A stretch of 64,000 nucleotides of DNA, taken from NCBI GenBank assembly GCA_938075155.1, contig CALJGL010000005.1:1-64000 (forward strand), in the 5' to 3' direction. Of the stretch, positions 9,265 through 18,224 are shown in pieces. This stretch comes from UBA12191 sp009937185. GTDB taxonomy: Bacteria; Planctomycetota; UBA8108; UBA1146. Positions within the stretch are counted from its first letter, which is position 1. Every line of letters begins with the position of its first letter. Below the pieces are notes generated by a model. It worked only from the letters and a program-made list of their open reading frames with translations. It had not been told where the DNA came from and made no database searches. Made by a program: the position numbers and the translations under genes.

Positions 9265-11453
9265 CGTGAACTCTTCCTTGCCCGGCTAAAGAAACTCGCG
9301 AGTCCCGTCTCAAGAACTAAAAGGAACAAAACTGTGTAGAAGAGGGGGTACCAAAGATCCCCTTTACGACCTGAGGTTGATTCACTTTGATTCTCATTCA
9401 AGAAATCTCCCCTTTGGACTGCGGGATATATCTCTACGATTCCATCTGGATCGGCAAAGACCAGTGCGCCCTCGCCTTTGATAGGGTTGACGGAAAAAGC
9501 ATCGCTCCTTGTCTCGCCGGAATCTTTCTCAAATCGAATCTCATAGACACCTGGAGACCAAGAACCTGCCACTGAAAGAAGAAATGATTTTCGGTCTTCA
9601 GATTCTTTCAATGCGAGGGGAACGGCACTTCCCTCAGGGGTCACCAAAGAAATTCTCGGAGCATAATCTGCAGAAGATATCTCTTGAACGAGAGGTTCTC
9701 CCAATGCCAGATTTTTACGACTGCCATCTTGTACCGTGAGCCATGGCAATGATTCATGAAGAAAACATACATACGCAGGTGTTACCGGGAAGTTACTCCA
9801 CTCCCGATCCGCGCCTGTTCCAAGAACGATTACTGTTCCTTTTCCAAAACTAGATTGCACCAATATCGGGGTTTGATCGAAATCGTCCAGCTCAAGAAGG
9901 ACCTCGATTCCATCTGCAAAAATTTCAGGTTTTTGGAAACCGTGAACGATGACATCACCGAGTCCAGCTTCGGGATCTCCAGCGAGATATTCCATCACAG
10001 GATGCTCAGGATCCTTGATGAGCCAGTGGTAAAAGACTTGTCTTCTCGGGTCAGAAATGGAGATTCCTGGCTTCCATGGGAACCAGCCTTCACCATTCTT
10101 CCAAGCATTCGCAGTCCAACTCGCCGGATCCATACGAGATCCAGTGAAGACTAGGACGCCGCCTCCATCTGAGATAAATTTTGTGATTCTCTCTGACTCG
10201 GCGGGGTTCATTCTTGAAACATCTGCAAGAACGAGAATCCTTGCGCCGTCGAGATCAGCAGAAAGAAGTCTATCTTCGGGAATGACTTCAACGTTGTAGG
10301 GCGAGAGTCGGATTCCACGACTCGAACTTTCACTTTCACCGATCGCCGCAACGAGCCAATCAGATTCAGAAGATTCGTCATCTGGATTCCAACCGCCGTC
10401 AGCCACCAATATTTTTACAGACTCCACGACCTCACATGCAAACCACCGCGCATCGTCTCTATCAAGATCGTCGCTCTTCAAGCGTGCTTCGACATTGGCA
10501 ACACCCGGGAGACGGAAGATGTGTGGAAAGCCGAGGGTCAGTTCTTGCCCACCCTCAACATCGATCCTTCTCGTCCCTTGAACTTCTCCATTCACGAGAA
10601 GTTCGACTTCCAGTCCGGGAACGGTTTCAGTGCCCTTATTCACCAGATCGACCTGGAATGAAAGCGGTACATCTGTACTGATCAATCCACTGGATGGACG
10701 AAGCGAGGTCAGGCTTACATTTCGTGGCTTCGTTGGAGCAACATTATGAATGAGTAACTGACCACCCGAAGACTCTAACAACTCGAGAGCTTTCCTTACG
10801 GATGGCAACTCAGTTCCATCTTCTTGAAACCAATCTGCTTTCTGAAAATCAGAGAACAGATGAAAGACCCAGTCTCCTCCCTCCTCAGCAGCAAAAGCGG
10901 CCGCCTCTGAGATCAAAAACTCGGGCGTCAATGGCAACCAACCCGGACTGATTTGTTCGAGTTGCCCAAGGATGTCTGCGGGTCCTCCGGCGACGACCAA
11001 CTCCAACCTTGGAGTCGGAGTATCAGCAGGAGGTAATCCTCCCACCAGAAGTGCAGTTCTATCACCCGCCTCAAGTTCCAGAAGTAAGGATCGAGCTTGT
11101 TCCCGAGCTTCTTGAAGAGTCGTGCGACTCGCCAACTTCGCCGCAGTACTCGCCGAAGCGTCGATAATGACGGCTTCTTGCCTCGCCGTTCGTCCTATGA
11201 CAGGAAGTGTTCCGTCGTCTAGGCTTGGGCGAGCCATCGCCATAACAAACAGAAGTACAGCCAATGTCCTGATCAGAAGGAGTAAGAGATTTTCTAATCG
11301 TAGCCTTCTTTGGTGCCTTTTCATCGCCTTGAGAAGGAACTCCATCGCGGCCCAGGGTCGCCTGCGGTATCGCTGCCGATTGATCAGATAAATGATGATG
11401 GGAATCAATCCCAGAGACAAAAACCCGAGTAGAGCAGGATTGATGAAATTCAT
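9261..11453 (-). CDS. BatA-like protein (aerotolerance N-terminal domain plus VWA)
   Basis: About 730 residues. The N-terminus (NPALLGFLSLGLIPIIIYL, then RRPWAAMEFL and RRLRLENLLLLLIR) is the classic BatA/aerotolerance N-terminal domain with two membrane helices. A VWA-like domain follows with DASAS as the MIDAS segment. The middle has Ig-like and Rossmann-like regions (ILVLADVSRMNPAES, GGGVLVFTGSRMD). A last helix near residues 705-725 anchors the C-terminus. The ATG overlaps the DUF58 stop (ATGA). Role by family: part of a membrane-bound VWA complex served by the MoxR AAA+ ATPase; no substrate is known. Confidence 0.88.
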   Translation of the reverse strand: MNFINPALLGFLSLGLIPIIIYLINRQRYRRRPWAAMEFLLKAMKRHQRRLRLENLLLLLIRTLAVLLFVMAMARPSLDDGTLPVIGRTARQEAVIIDASASTAAKLASRTTLQEAREQARSLLLELEAGDRTALLVGGLPPADTPTPRLELVVAGGPADILGQLEQISPGWLPLTPEFLISEAAAFAAEEGGDWVFHLFSDFQKADWFQEDGTELPSVRKALELLESSGGQLLIHNVAPTKPRNVSLTSLRPSSGLISTDVPLSFQVDLVNKGTETVPGLEVELLVNGEVQGTRRIDVEGGQELTLGFPHIFRLPGVANVEARLKSDDLDRDDARWFACEVVESVKILVADGGWNPDDESSESDWLVAAIGESESSSRGIRLSPYNVEVIPEDRLLSADLDGARILVLADVSRMNPAESERITKFISDGGGVLVFTGSRMDPASWTANAWKNGEGWFPWKPGISISDPRRQVFYHWLIKDPEHPVMEYLAGDPEAGLGDVIVHGFQKPEIFADGIEVLLELDDFDQTPILVQSSFGKGTVIVLGTGADREWSNFPVTPAYVCFLHESLPWLTVQDGSRKNLALGEPLVQEISSADYAPRISLVTPEGSAVPLALKESEDRKSFLLSVAGSWSPGVYEIRFEKDSGETRSDAFSVNPIKGEGALVFADPDGIVEIYPAVQRGDFLNENQSESTSGRKGDLWYPLFYTVLFLLVLETGLASFFSRARKSSR

Positions 11454-12352
11454 CGTGGGCTCCCCGATCTCCTGACCAGAGCTTCTCGCAAGACCTGATC
11501 AAAACTTCGAGAACAATCTGCTAACTGATATTGGATGCCGCTATTCCTAAAGTCCCTACGAATAGTGCGAGTAAACTCTCTCACTTCTGCCAGATAGGCT
11601 TCCCGGACAGCTTCAGGGTCAGCCAATTGATCCTGCATTCCTTCAAGGCCTTCAAACATCGTCATTCGAGTAAAAGGAAATTCTAATTCATCGGGGTCCA
11701 TCACATGCAGGACCAAAACGTCATGCCCGGCATGGCGCAACCGACGCAATCCATGAAGGATTCCTTCAGGCTCATCAAACAAATCGGTCATGAGAACGAT
11801 GAGACATCTCCGCTTGAGTCGATCGGAGACACGCCCCAGAACCTCTCCGATATCGGTCGTGTCTTTCCCGGATTCTTGGGACAGAACAGAAACCAAATCC
11901 TGGAGATGACTTCGACTCTGAGAAATAGGAGCGTCAGCGCGAATCTTGTCATCAAAAACAAGTGCGCCCACGGCATCCTGCTGACCCAAAATCAAATATG
12001 CGAGGGCGGCTGCCAAAGTTCTCGCATATTCAAGTTTCGTCATCGCTCCAGAGCCATAATTCATCGACTCACTGGCATCCATCACCAACTGAACTCTGAG
12101 GTTCGTCTCTTCTTCAAACTGCTTGATGTAAAATCGATCGCTACGACCAAACACCTTCCAGTCGATATGACGGATGTCATCTCCCGGAACGTATTCACGA
12201 TGCTCTGCGAATTCTACGGATGAGCCATGGAACGGACTGCGGTGTAAGCCCGTGATAGAGCCCTCCACAATCATCCGTGCCCTGACAATCAGTCCGGAAA
12301 TCCTAGCCAGCGTGGCAGGATCGAGAAGCCTTTGCGCTTCCTCAGACGACAT
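11450..12352 (-). CDS. DUF58 domain protein (VWA-like, BatB/YeaD type)
   Basis: About 300 residues from the ATG at 12352, the usual length for DUF58. An upstream ATG at 12391 would add 13 residues and overlap moxR by 50 bases. The hallmark GSSVEFAEHREYVPGDDIRHIDWK is present as EYVPGDDIRHIDW near residues 54-66, followed by a VWA-like strand VMDASESMNYG with DxSxS-type metal ligands. No transmembrane helix is seen, so it is cytoplasmic. DUF58 proteins nearly always sit between moxR and BatA-type genes, as here, and are thought to work with MoxR in assembling or activating a target complex. Confidence 0.9.
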   Translation of the reverse strand: MSSEEAQRLLDPATLARISGLIVRARMIVEGSITGLHRSPFHGSSVEFAEHREYVPGDDIRHIDWKVFGRSDRFYIKQFEEETNLRVQLVMDASESMNYGSGAMTKLEYARTLAAALAYLILGQQDAVGALVFDDKIRADAPISQSRSHLQDLVSVLSQESGKDTTDIGEVLGRVSDRLKRRCLIVLMTDLFDEPEGILHGLRRLRHAGHDVLVLHVMDPDELEFPFTRMTMFEGLEGMQDQLADPEAVREAYLAEVREFTRTIRRDFRNSGIQYQLADCSRSFDQVLREALVRRSGSPR

Positions 12353-13385
12353 GCGCTGCCGTTTCTTCGAGTAGACGGGTAATGATGTCATCCGAAGTTA
12401 CACCCTCTGCTTCCGCGGCAAAGTTGGTAACAATACGGTGCCGGAGAACAGGAAGAGCCACTCTTCGAATGTCCTCTGCGGTGACATGAGGGCGTCCATC
12501 AAGGATCGCACTCGCTTTTGCGCCCAATACCAGATACTGACCCGCTCTGGGCCCGGCTCCCCAATCGACATGTCGCTTCACAAATTCAGGAGCATCTTCG
12601 GTTTTGACACGAGTAGCTCTCGTCAATCGGAGAGCATACCGAATCAAATCATCCGCAATCGGGACTTCGCGAACCATGCCCTGAAGTTGCATGATGCGTT
12701 CGCCATCCAGTACGGTATTAACCGCTGACTGATGCCCTCCCGTAGTTCTCTGCATTATTTCCAGTTCTTCCTCAGAGCTCGGGTAGTCGACCCGAATGTT
12801 GAACATGAATCTGTCCAACTGTGCCTCGGGCAACGGATATGTTCCCTCTTGCTCGATAGGATTCTGAGTGGCAAGAACGAAGAACGGCTCGGAAATGGGA
12901 TGCCGTTTTCCGCCCACAGTGACCTGCTTCTCCTGCATCGCTTCCAGAAGTGCTGCCTGTGTTTTTGGTGGCGTTCTGTTGATTTCGTCAGCAAGCACAA
13001 TATTTGCAAATATAGGACCCGGAACGAATCGGAAAACTCTATCCCCAGTGGCTTTGTCTTCCTGAATGACTTCCGTACCAGTGATGTCACTGGGCATCAA
13101 ATCAGGAGTAAACTGGATGCGATTAAAATTAAGACTGAGAGCTCTGGCCAAGGTGCTAATCAGCAGAGTCTTTGCCAATCCAGGAACTCCCACCAATAGG
13201 CAATGCCCGGAAGAAAGAAGAGAAAGAAGCAACTGATCGATCACTTCATCTTGTCCGACGATGACCTGAGCTAATTGCTCTCTCAAAGATTCCACGGCCT
13301 GTTGGACATCATCCAACGCTCCTTCTGGAGCGGAGTCGGATGGGGAGAATGGGTTGTCCTCTGAATTCAGATCTTCACTGGTCAT
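12342..13385 (-). CDS. MoxR-family AAA+ ATPase
   Basis: 347 residues. Walker A is GVPGLAKT at residues 66-73, Walker B is IVLADEINR near 131, and sensor 1 is LATQNPIEQEGTYPLPEAQLD, all diagnostic for MoxR. The first about 25 residues are acidic and probably disordered. It is the first clear gene of the eight-gene operon, and its end overlaps the DUF58 start. MoxR ATPases act as chaperones for the VWA proteins encoded with them, which here are the DUF58, BatA-like and VWA proteins directly downstream. Confidence 0.95.
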   Translation of the reverse strand: MTSEDLNSEDNPFSPSDSAPEGALDDVQQAVESLREQLAQVIVGQDEVIDQLLLSLLSSGHCLLVGVPGLAKTLLISTLARALSLNFNRIQFTPDLMPSDITGTEVIQEDKATGDRVFRFVPGPIFANIVLADEINRTPPKTQAALLEAMQEKQVTVGGKRHPISEPFFVLATQNPIEQEGTYPLPEAQLDRFMFNIRVDYPSSEEELEIMQRTTGGHQSAVNTVLDGERIMQLQGMVREVPIADDLIRYALRLTRATRVKTEDAPEFVKRHVDWGAGPRAGQYLVLGAKASAILDGRPHVTAEDIRRVALPVLRHRIVTNFAAEAEGVTSDDIITRLLEETAAHVV

Positions 13386-14026
13386 CAGGTATTCCTCGTT
13401 CCTCTAATTTTATGCACCCGGGATATCACTCGCCGGAGAATTTTCATCAGGCTTGGCTCACAAGTTTGATTTTCAGATCAGGGCTTTTCCGATGATCCCC
13501 AATTGAATCGACCTTTTGGGGCCGATGACTGAGACAGCAAGGAAGATCAGCATTAGACCCCCCTTTGACCTGAGATCCCCACAGGCCTGCCCGCTTTCGA
13601 AAACTACCGAAGATGCAAAAAAGGTCATCACCGGGCCCGCTGGGACTCGGAATCCATTCGGATCCAAAAAAATCCCCCGCAGAACTCCTCAGAGGATAAT
13701 CGAGGTCACTGAGCGTTGAAACCTTCCAAGGGGCTGAAAAGCCCTCATCGAGGACAATATCGACCAATTTCGAGCAAGATCCCCCGTCCTTACTGGCCAG
13801 TGATTCCCTTTCGTCTCGTTCGGTCTCGTTGACTTCGATCAGGCCTCCCCTAAACTTTGCCAACTGCCCCTCATAACGATGCGTCACAACGGGGTGGTTC
13901 CACCGGAAATTTGACGAATCGGCTGTTGCCGATAAATCTACCCCATCGGGGTCAATTTCGGCACACACTGACGCACTTAAAGAGGACCCGTCTTTTTGGA
14001 ATGGGTAAACAAGCAGAGGGGGCCAC
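13386..14026. other. 640-bp gap between divergent moxR and guaB
   Basis: No recognised gene lies here. It must hold the promoters of the moxR operon and of the guaB operon. The minus strand is open for 197 codons (14040 to 13447), but the translation matches no family I know, its ATG lies inside the start of guaB, and the C-terminal part looks unlike a folded protein. A potential hairpin with arms CCCCAA and TTGGGG lies at about 13498-13522. I found no RNase P RNA, tmRNA, SRP RNA or tRNA signature on either strand. Confidence 0.6.
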
Positions 14027-15535
14027 ATGGCCGATGGCATGACTGCCAGTGAAGTTTTTCATTCACACAGTAGCCTGACCTATGACGATCTCATCATCAT
14101 GCCCGGATTCATCGATTTCGGCGTGCAAGATGTCAAACTCCACACTCAGCTCACTCGGGAAATCGCCATTCAGGCTCCCTTGTGCTCCTCACCCATGGAC
14201 ACCGTCACAGAGACTGAGATGGCTGTAAATCTGGCCCTTCTCGGTGGGATAGGTTTCATCCATTACAACAACTCCGTCGAGGAACAAGCTCGAATGGTCC
14301 GACGAGTCAAGCGCTATGAGAATGGCTTTATCTCAGAGCCCATCGTCCTTTCTCCCAATCACAAAATCTCTGACGTTGATCAGATCCGTGAACGTCATGG
14401 ATTCTCAGGTGTACCGATCACCGAAGACGGAACCCTGCAAACTCGTCTCGTAGGGATCGTGACCAACAGGGATATCGATTTCGAATCAGATCGCTCGATC
14501 ACGCTGAATAATGTTCTGACAAAGGATCCCATCACTGCCAAGAAGGGCATCACTCTCAAGGAAGCCAACAGAATCCTTCGCGAATCCAAAAAAGGAAAAC
14601 TTCCCATAGTGAACTCCCAGGGATTGTTGACTGCGTTGGTCTCCAGAAATGACATCAAAAAGAACAGAGACTTTCCAGAAGCATCCAAGAGTGCTGACAA
14701 GCAACTGATGGTGGGCGCAGCAATATCAACACGCCCCGACGACAGAGTCCGCCTCGAGGCACTGGTCGAAGCAGGAGTGGACGTCATCGTCGTTGACAGT
14801 GCGCAAGGCCATTCCGTCTTCCAAGTTGAACTGCTCAGAGAGGTCAAGGCGACTTACCCTGACCTCCAGGTGATTGCCGGAAACGTCGTCACCAAAGACC
14901 AGTGCGAAACTCTCATCGACAGTGGTGCCGACGGAATCCGTGTAGGAATGGGTCCAGGATCTATTTGCACAACTCAAGAAACCATGGCAGTCGGGCGCGG
15001 ACAGGCCGCAGCAGTCTTCCATTGTGCTAACTACTGCCGCTCCCGTGGCGTACCCGTCATTGCAGACGGCGGCATTCGGGACATTGGGCATATCGTGAAG
15101 GCCCTCGCTCTCGGATCTTCTGCGGTCATGATGGGCTTAATGTTCTCTGGAACCTCAGAAACCCCTGGTGATTACTTCTACCAAAATGGTGTGAGACTGA
15201 AGCGGTATCGCGGAATGGCTTCTATTGAAGCGATGGACTCCGGTGGAGGAAAACGATACTTCGCAGAAGATGAGCAAGTCCGTGTCGCCCAGGGTGTCTC
15301 TGGAATGGTGCTGGACAAAGGCTCGGTCAGAAACCTCGTGCCTTATCTGTGTCAGGGACTCAAACATGCGTTCCAAGACATTGGTGTCAAAAGCGTCGAT
15401 ACACTTCACTCAGCATTGTCTGCTGGACAGGTCAACTTTGAAACTAGGACCATGTCAGCACAACGTGAAGGTGGAGTTCATGACATGTACTCTTACGAAA
15501 AACCTGCCCTTGGAACACGTGAGCGTGTCGAGTAA
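14027..15535 (+). CDS. guaB: IMP dehydrogenase, eukaryote-like type
   Basis: 502 residues; converts IMP to XMP with NAD+, the committed step to GMP. The (beta/alpha)8 barrel is split by two CBS domains at about residues 100-220. The catalytic loop is GPGSICTTQE with Cys314. The flap has KRYRGMASIEAM and RYFAE. Several positions match eukaryotic IMPDH rather than the usual bacterial form: TQE after the catalytic Cys (bacteria mostly TTR), VAQGVSG followed by DKGS (bacteria mostly VPEGIEG followed by YKG), and a C-terminus GGVHDMYSYEK close to the animal GGVHSLHSYEK. The ATG has GAGGGGG upstream; a second in-frame ATG lies at 14039. It is the first gene of a plus-strand run with guaA. Confidence 0.95.
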   Translation: MADGMTASEVFHSHSSLTYDDLIIMPGFIDFGVQDVKLHTQLTREIAIQAPLCSSPMDTVTETEMAVNLALLGGIGFIHYNNSVEEQARMVRRVKRYENGFISEPIVLSPNHKISDVDQIRERHGFSGVPITEDGTLQTRLVGIVTNRDIDFESDRSITLNNVLTKDPITAKKGITLKEANRILRESKKGKLPIVNSQGLLTALVSRNDIKKNRDFPEASKSADKQLMVGAAISTRPDDRVRLEALVEAGVDVIVVDSAQGHSVFQVELLREVKATYPDLQVIAGNVVTKDQCETLIDSGADGIRVGMGPGSICTTQETMAVGRGQAAAVFHCANYCRSRGVPVIADGGIRDIGHIVKALALGSSAVMMGLMFSGTSETPGDYFYQNGVRLKRYRGMASIEAMDSGGGKRYFAEDEQVRVAQGVSGMVLDKGSVRNLVPYLCQGLKHAFQDIGVKSVDTLHSALSAGQVNFETRTMSAQREGGVHDMYSYEKPALGTRERVE

Positions 15536-15569
15536 TAGCCCAGTGATTTGCAGCTGAGAGGAGGCCAGG

Positions 15570-17126
15570 ATGGCCTCGAAAAATGATAACGAGTTCTGTG
15601 CGATTCTTGATTTCGGTTCTCAATACAGCCAGTTGATCGCAAGACGCGTTCGCGAAAACCGTGTGTATTGTGAAATCCTGCCTTGTACCACCACCGCGAA
15701 AGAACTCGCGGAACGTGGAGTCAAGGGAGTCCTCCTCAGTGGTGGGCCATGCGGTGTTTATGACGAAGGAGCACCTCAACTCGATGCCGCCATCCTCGAC
15801 TTGGATGTTCCCGTGCTCGGAATCTGCTACGGAATGCAAGTCGCATGTCAATCCACCGGCGGAGAAGTGATTCCCTCAACTGAACGGGAATACGGAGATA
15901 CAACCCTCTTCATCGACTCCACTGACAATCCCATATTCGCGGGTTGCGGAGATAAGTTGCAGGTCTGGATGAGCCATGGAGATCGTGTTTCCAAGAGTGG
16001 CGATTCCTTTTCGGCCATCGCGCACACAGAAAATACTCCCCTCGCTGCAGTCCACGATTCTTCCAGAAACTTTTATGGATTACAGTTCCATCCTGAGGTG
16101 ACCCACACGCTTGATGAAGGAAAGATACTCAACAATTTCCTCTATAAGATTTGCCGCTTTAGTGGTGATTGGGAAATCAAAGACTACGTCGAATGGGCTG
16201 TTCAAGAGATTCGTAAACAAGTGGGAGATGGCCGAGTCGTATGTGGACTATCCGGAGGAGTTGATTCTTCCGTAGTAGCACTTCTGATCCACCGAGCCAT
16301 CGGAGATCGCCTGACCTGCTTCTTTGTTGACAATGGATTACTTCGCGAAGGGGAAGCTGAGCAAGTTTGCGAGGTCTTCCAAGGAAAATTCCAATTGGAC
16401 TTCCGATTCATCGATGCGACCGATCGATTCCTCGAACGTCTCGTCGATGTCACCGATCCAGAAACCAAACGAAAGCAGATCGGTTATCAGTTCATTGAAG
16501 AATTCCGGGAAGCTGCGAAGGAATTCACAGATGCAAAATTCCTTGCTCAAGGAACCTTGTACCCAGATGTGATCGAAAGTGTAAGCCCATTCTCTGGACC
16601 TTCAGTCACCATTAAAAGCCATCACAATGTGGGCGGTTTGCCTGACGACCTTGATTTCGAATTGGTCGAACCTCTTCGATTCCTGTTCAAGGACGAGGCT
16701 CGCTTGATCGGTAAGGAACTCGGCCTTCCGGATGAAATCGTCAATCGCCAACCGTTCCCAGGGCCTGGGCTAGGCATACGTATCGTCGGCGAGATCACCC
16801 GGGATCGACTGGAGACTCTTCGAGCAGCAGATGCCATCGTTCGTAAAGAACTGGAATCTTGGTCTCGCCATAAAGAGATTTGGCAGGGCTTCGCCGTTCT
16901 GTTACCGGTAAGGTCGGTAGGAGTTCAGGGAGATCAACGAACCTATGAGGCGACTGCTGCTTTGAGAATCGTCGAATCGGTCGATGGAATGACCGCCAAC
17001 TGGATGCTACCTCCTCAAGACATTCTCGCTCGTATCTCCAACCGGATCTGCAATGAAGTTCAAGGAATCAATCGCGTGGTTCTCGATATTTCAAGCAAGC
17101 CCCCATCCACCATCGAGTGGGAATGA
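15570..17126 (+). CDS. guaA: GMP synthase (glutamine-hydrolysing)
   Basis: 518 residues; aminates XMP to GMP using glutamine and ATP. The N-terminal class I glutamine amidotransferase domain has GICYGMQ with nucleophile Cys86 and FHPEV with His174 and Glu176. The ATP pyrophosphatase loop SGGVDSS is at residues 228-234. The C-terminal dimerisation domain ends PPSTIEWE, the normal end of GuaA. Length is typical. It starts 34 bases after guaB with GAGAGGAGG upstream of the ATG, so guaB-guaA form a GMP-biosynthesis operon. Confidence 0.97.
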   Translation: MASKNDNEFCAILDFGSQYSQLIARRVRENRVYCEILPCTTTAKELAERGVKGVLLSGGPCGVYDEGAPQLDAAILDLDVPVLGICYGMQVACQSTGGEVIPSTEREYGDTTLFIDSTDNPIFAGCGDKLQVWMSHGDRVSKSGDSFSAIAHTENTPLAAVHDSSRNFYGLQFHPEVTHTLDEGKILNNFLYKICRFSGDWEIKDYVEWAVQEIRKQVGDGRVVCGLSGGVDSSVVALLIHRAIGDRLTCFFVDNGLLREGEAEQVCEVFQGKFQLDFRFIDATDRFLERLVDVTDPETKRKQIGYQFIEEFREAAKEFTDAKFLAQGTLYPDVIESVSPFSGPSVTIKSHHNVGGLPDDLDFELVEPLRFLFKDEARLIGKELGLPDEIVNRQPFPGPGLGIRIVGEITRDRLETLRAADAIVRKELESWSRHKEIWQGFAVLLPVRSVGVQGDQRTYEATAALRIVESVDGMTANWMLPPQDILARISNRICNEVQGINRVVLDISSKPPSTIEWE

Positions 17127-17136
17127 TAGGAGACGC

Positions 17137-17229
17137 ATGACTTTTTCAATTAGTTGGCTTCTAGCAATTTGCTGTATCGCAGTTCTGCTCATCATTTTTT
17201 TCCTAAAATCTGATCCCAAGGATAACTAA
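17137..17229 (+). CDS. Small single-pass membrane protein, 30 residues
   Basis: A short reading frame ten bases after guaA, with AGGAGA just upstream of the ATG at 17137 and a TAA at 17227-17229. The product is MTFSISWLLAICCIAV followed by LLIIFFL and the polar tail KSDPKDN: one transmembrane helix of about 20 residues with a charged C-terminus. The good ribosome site, the sensible membrane topology and the position inside an operon support a real gene. No family recognised. Confidence 0.55.
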   Translation: MTFSISWLLAICCIAVLLIIFFLKSDPKDN

Positions 17230-17283
17230 AGTTTCCGTAAGAGGCTGATACACGATTTCGATTCAAGCGGAAGCGAGGCGAGA

Positions 17284-17784
17284 ATGGCACGGCAAATCCA
17301 GGGTAATCTTGACGGTAGAGGTCTCACCATCGGAATTGCTATGTCACGCTTCAGTGGCGATCCCTGTCAAAGATTACTCGACGGTGCAATCCAAAAACTG
17401 GAAGAGCTCGGGACTTCAACGGATCAAATCGACGTGGTCTATGTCCCCGGTGCTTTTGAGATTCCCATCATTGCCCAAGAAATGTCGCTCGGTAGGCCTC
17501 AGAGGTATGACGCGGTGATAACTCTGGGTTGCGTGATACGAGGAGAGACTCCTCACTTCGATTTTGTCGCAGGTCCTTGTGCGGACGCATTGATGAAACT
17601 GCAAACCGGCGGAAGCGTCCTCGATAAAAATCCCCCAACGCCAGTCATCTTCGGCGTTCTAACAACTGATACTCGGGAGCAAGCGATGGCCAGAAGCGGT
17701 GGCGAAAAGGAAAACAAAGGTGCGGATTGTGCCGAAGCGGCCGTCGAGATGGCAAACTTGCTCAAGAAAATGCGGGGCTTTTAA
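17284..17784 (+). CDS. ribH: 6,7-dimethyl-8-ribityllumazine synthase
   Basis: 166 residues; condenses 5-amino-6-ribitylaminouracil with dihydroxybutanone phosphate, the penultimate step to riboflavin. Family motifs: VPGAFEIP, GCVIRGETPHFDFV and GVLTTDTREQA, with the usual His in ETPHFD as the catalytic base. A small variation is SGGEKENKG where most have GTKAGNKG. It is preceded by GCGAGGCGAGA and ends in a TAATG overlap with nusB, a common bacterial ribH-nusB pairing. Confidence 0.96.
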   Translation: MARQIQGNLDGRGLTIGIAMSRFSGDPCQRLLDGAIQKLEELGTSTDQIDVVYVPGAFEIPIIAQEMSLGRPQRYDAVITLGCVIRGETPHFDFVAGPCADALMKLQTGGSVLDKNPPTPVIFGVLTTDTREQAMARSGGEKENKGADCAEAAVEMANLLKKMRGF

Positions 17785-18224
17785 TGTCGACAAATACAGG
17801 TCCTCGCCGAAGAGCCCGAGAGTTGGCTCTTCAATGCTTATTTCAATGGGATCAACAGAGACATGAGTCCACTCGGGAGATTGCAGAATCGGCTCTCGAT
17901 GATCTAGGTGCACTTCCAGACTCCAGAGATTTTGCTCTCCATTTAGTCGAGACCTATTGGAACAATTCCGCAGAAGTAGATGAATGGATCGATTCTGCGA
18001 GTGATAGATGGACATTGACTCGAATGGCAGTGATCGATCGAAACACTCTCCGAATAGCAGCAACAGAGTTACGATTCATGGAAGATATTCCACCTAAAGT
18101 TGCCATCGATGAAGCGTTGGAAATCGTAAAGCGATTTTCCACCGAGAAATCTGCCGGTTTCGTTAACGGAGTTCTTGATCGCTTACTGAAAGAGACTGTC
18201 GCCCGAGATGGAGATTCGAAGTGA
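17784..18224 (+). CDS. nusB: Transcription antitermination factor NusB
   Basis: 146 residues from the ATG at 17784, which shares one base with the ribH stop (TAATG). The sequence has the all-helical NusB pattern: RRRARELALQCLFQWD at the N-terminus, IDSASDRWTLTRMAVIDRNTLRIAATELRF in the centre, and PPKVAIDEALEIVKRFSTEKSAGFVNGVLD toward the end. NusB binds boxA RNA with S10 (NusE) in rRNA antitermination. Its end overlaps the GTG start of ftsY. Confidence 0.95.
   Translation: MSTNTGPRRRARELALQCLFQWDQQRHESTREIAESALDDLGALPDSRDFALHLVETYWNNSAEVDEWIDSASDRWTLTRMAVIDRNTLRIAATELRFMEDIPPKVAIDEALEIVKRFSTEKSAGFVNGVLDRLLKETVARDGDSK

Noticed and set aside
13447..14040. 197-codon minus-strand frame before moxR
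   Set aside because: Begins inside guaB, has no recognised domain or convincing ribosome site; kept as a finding, not called as a gene.
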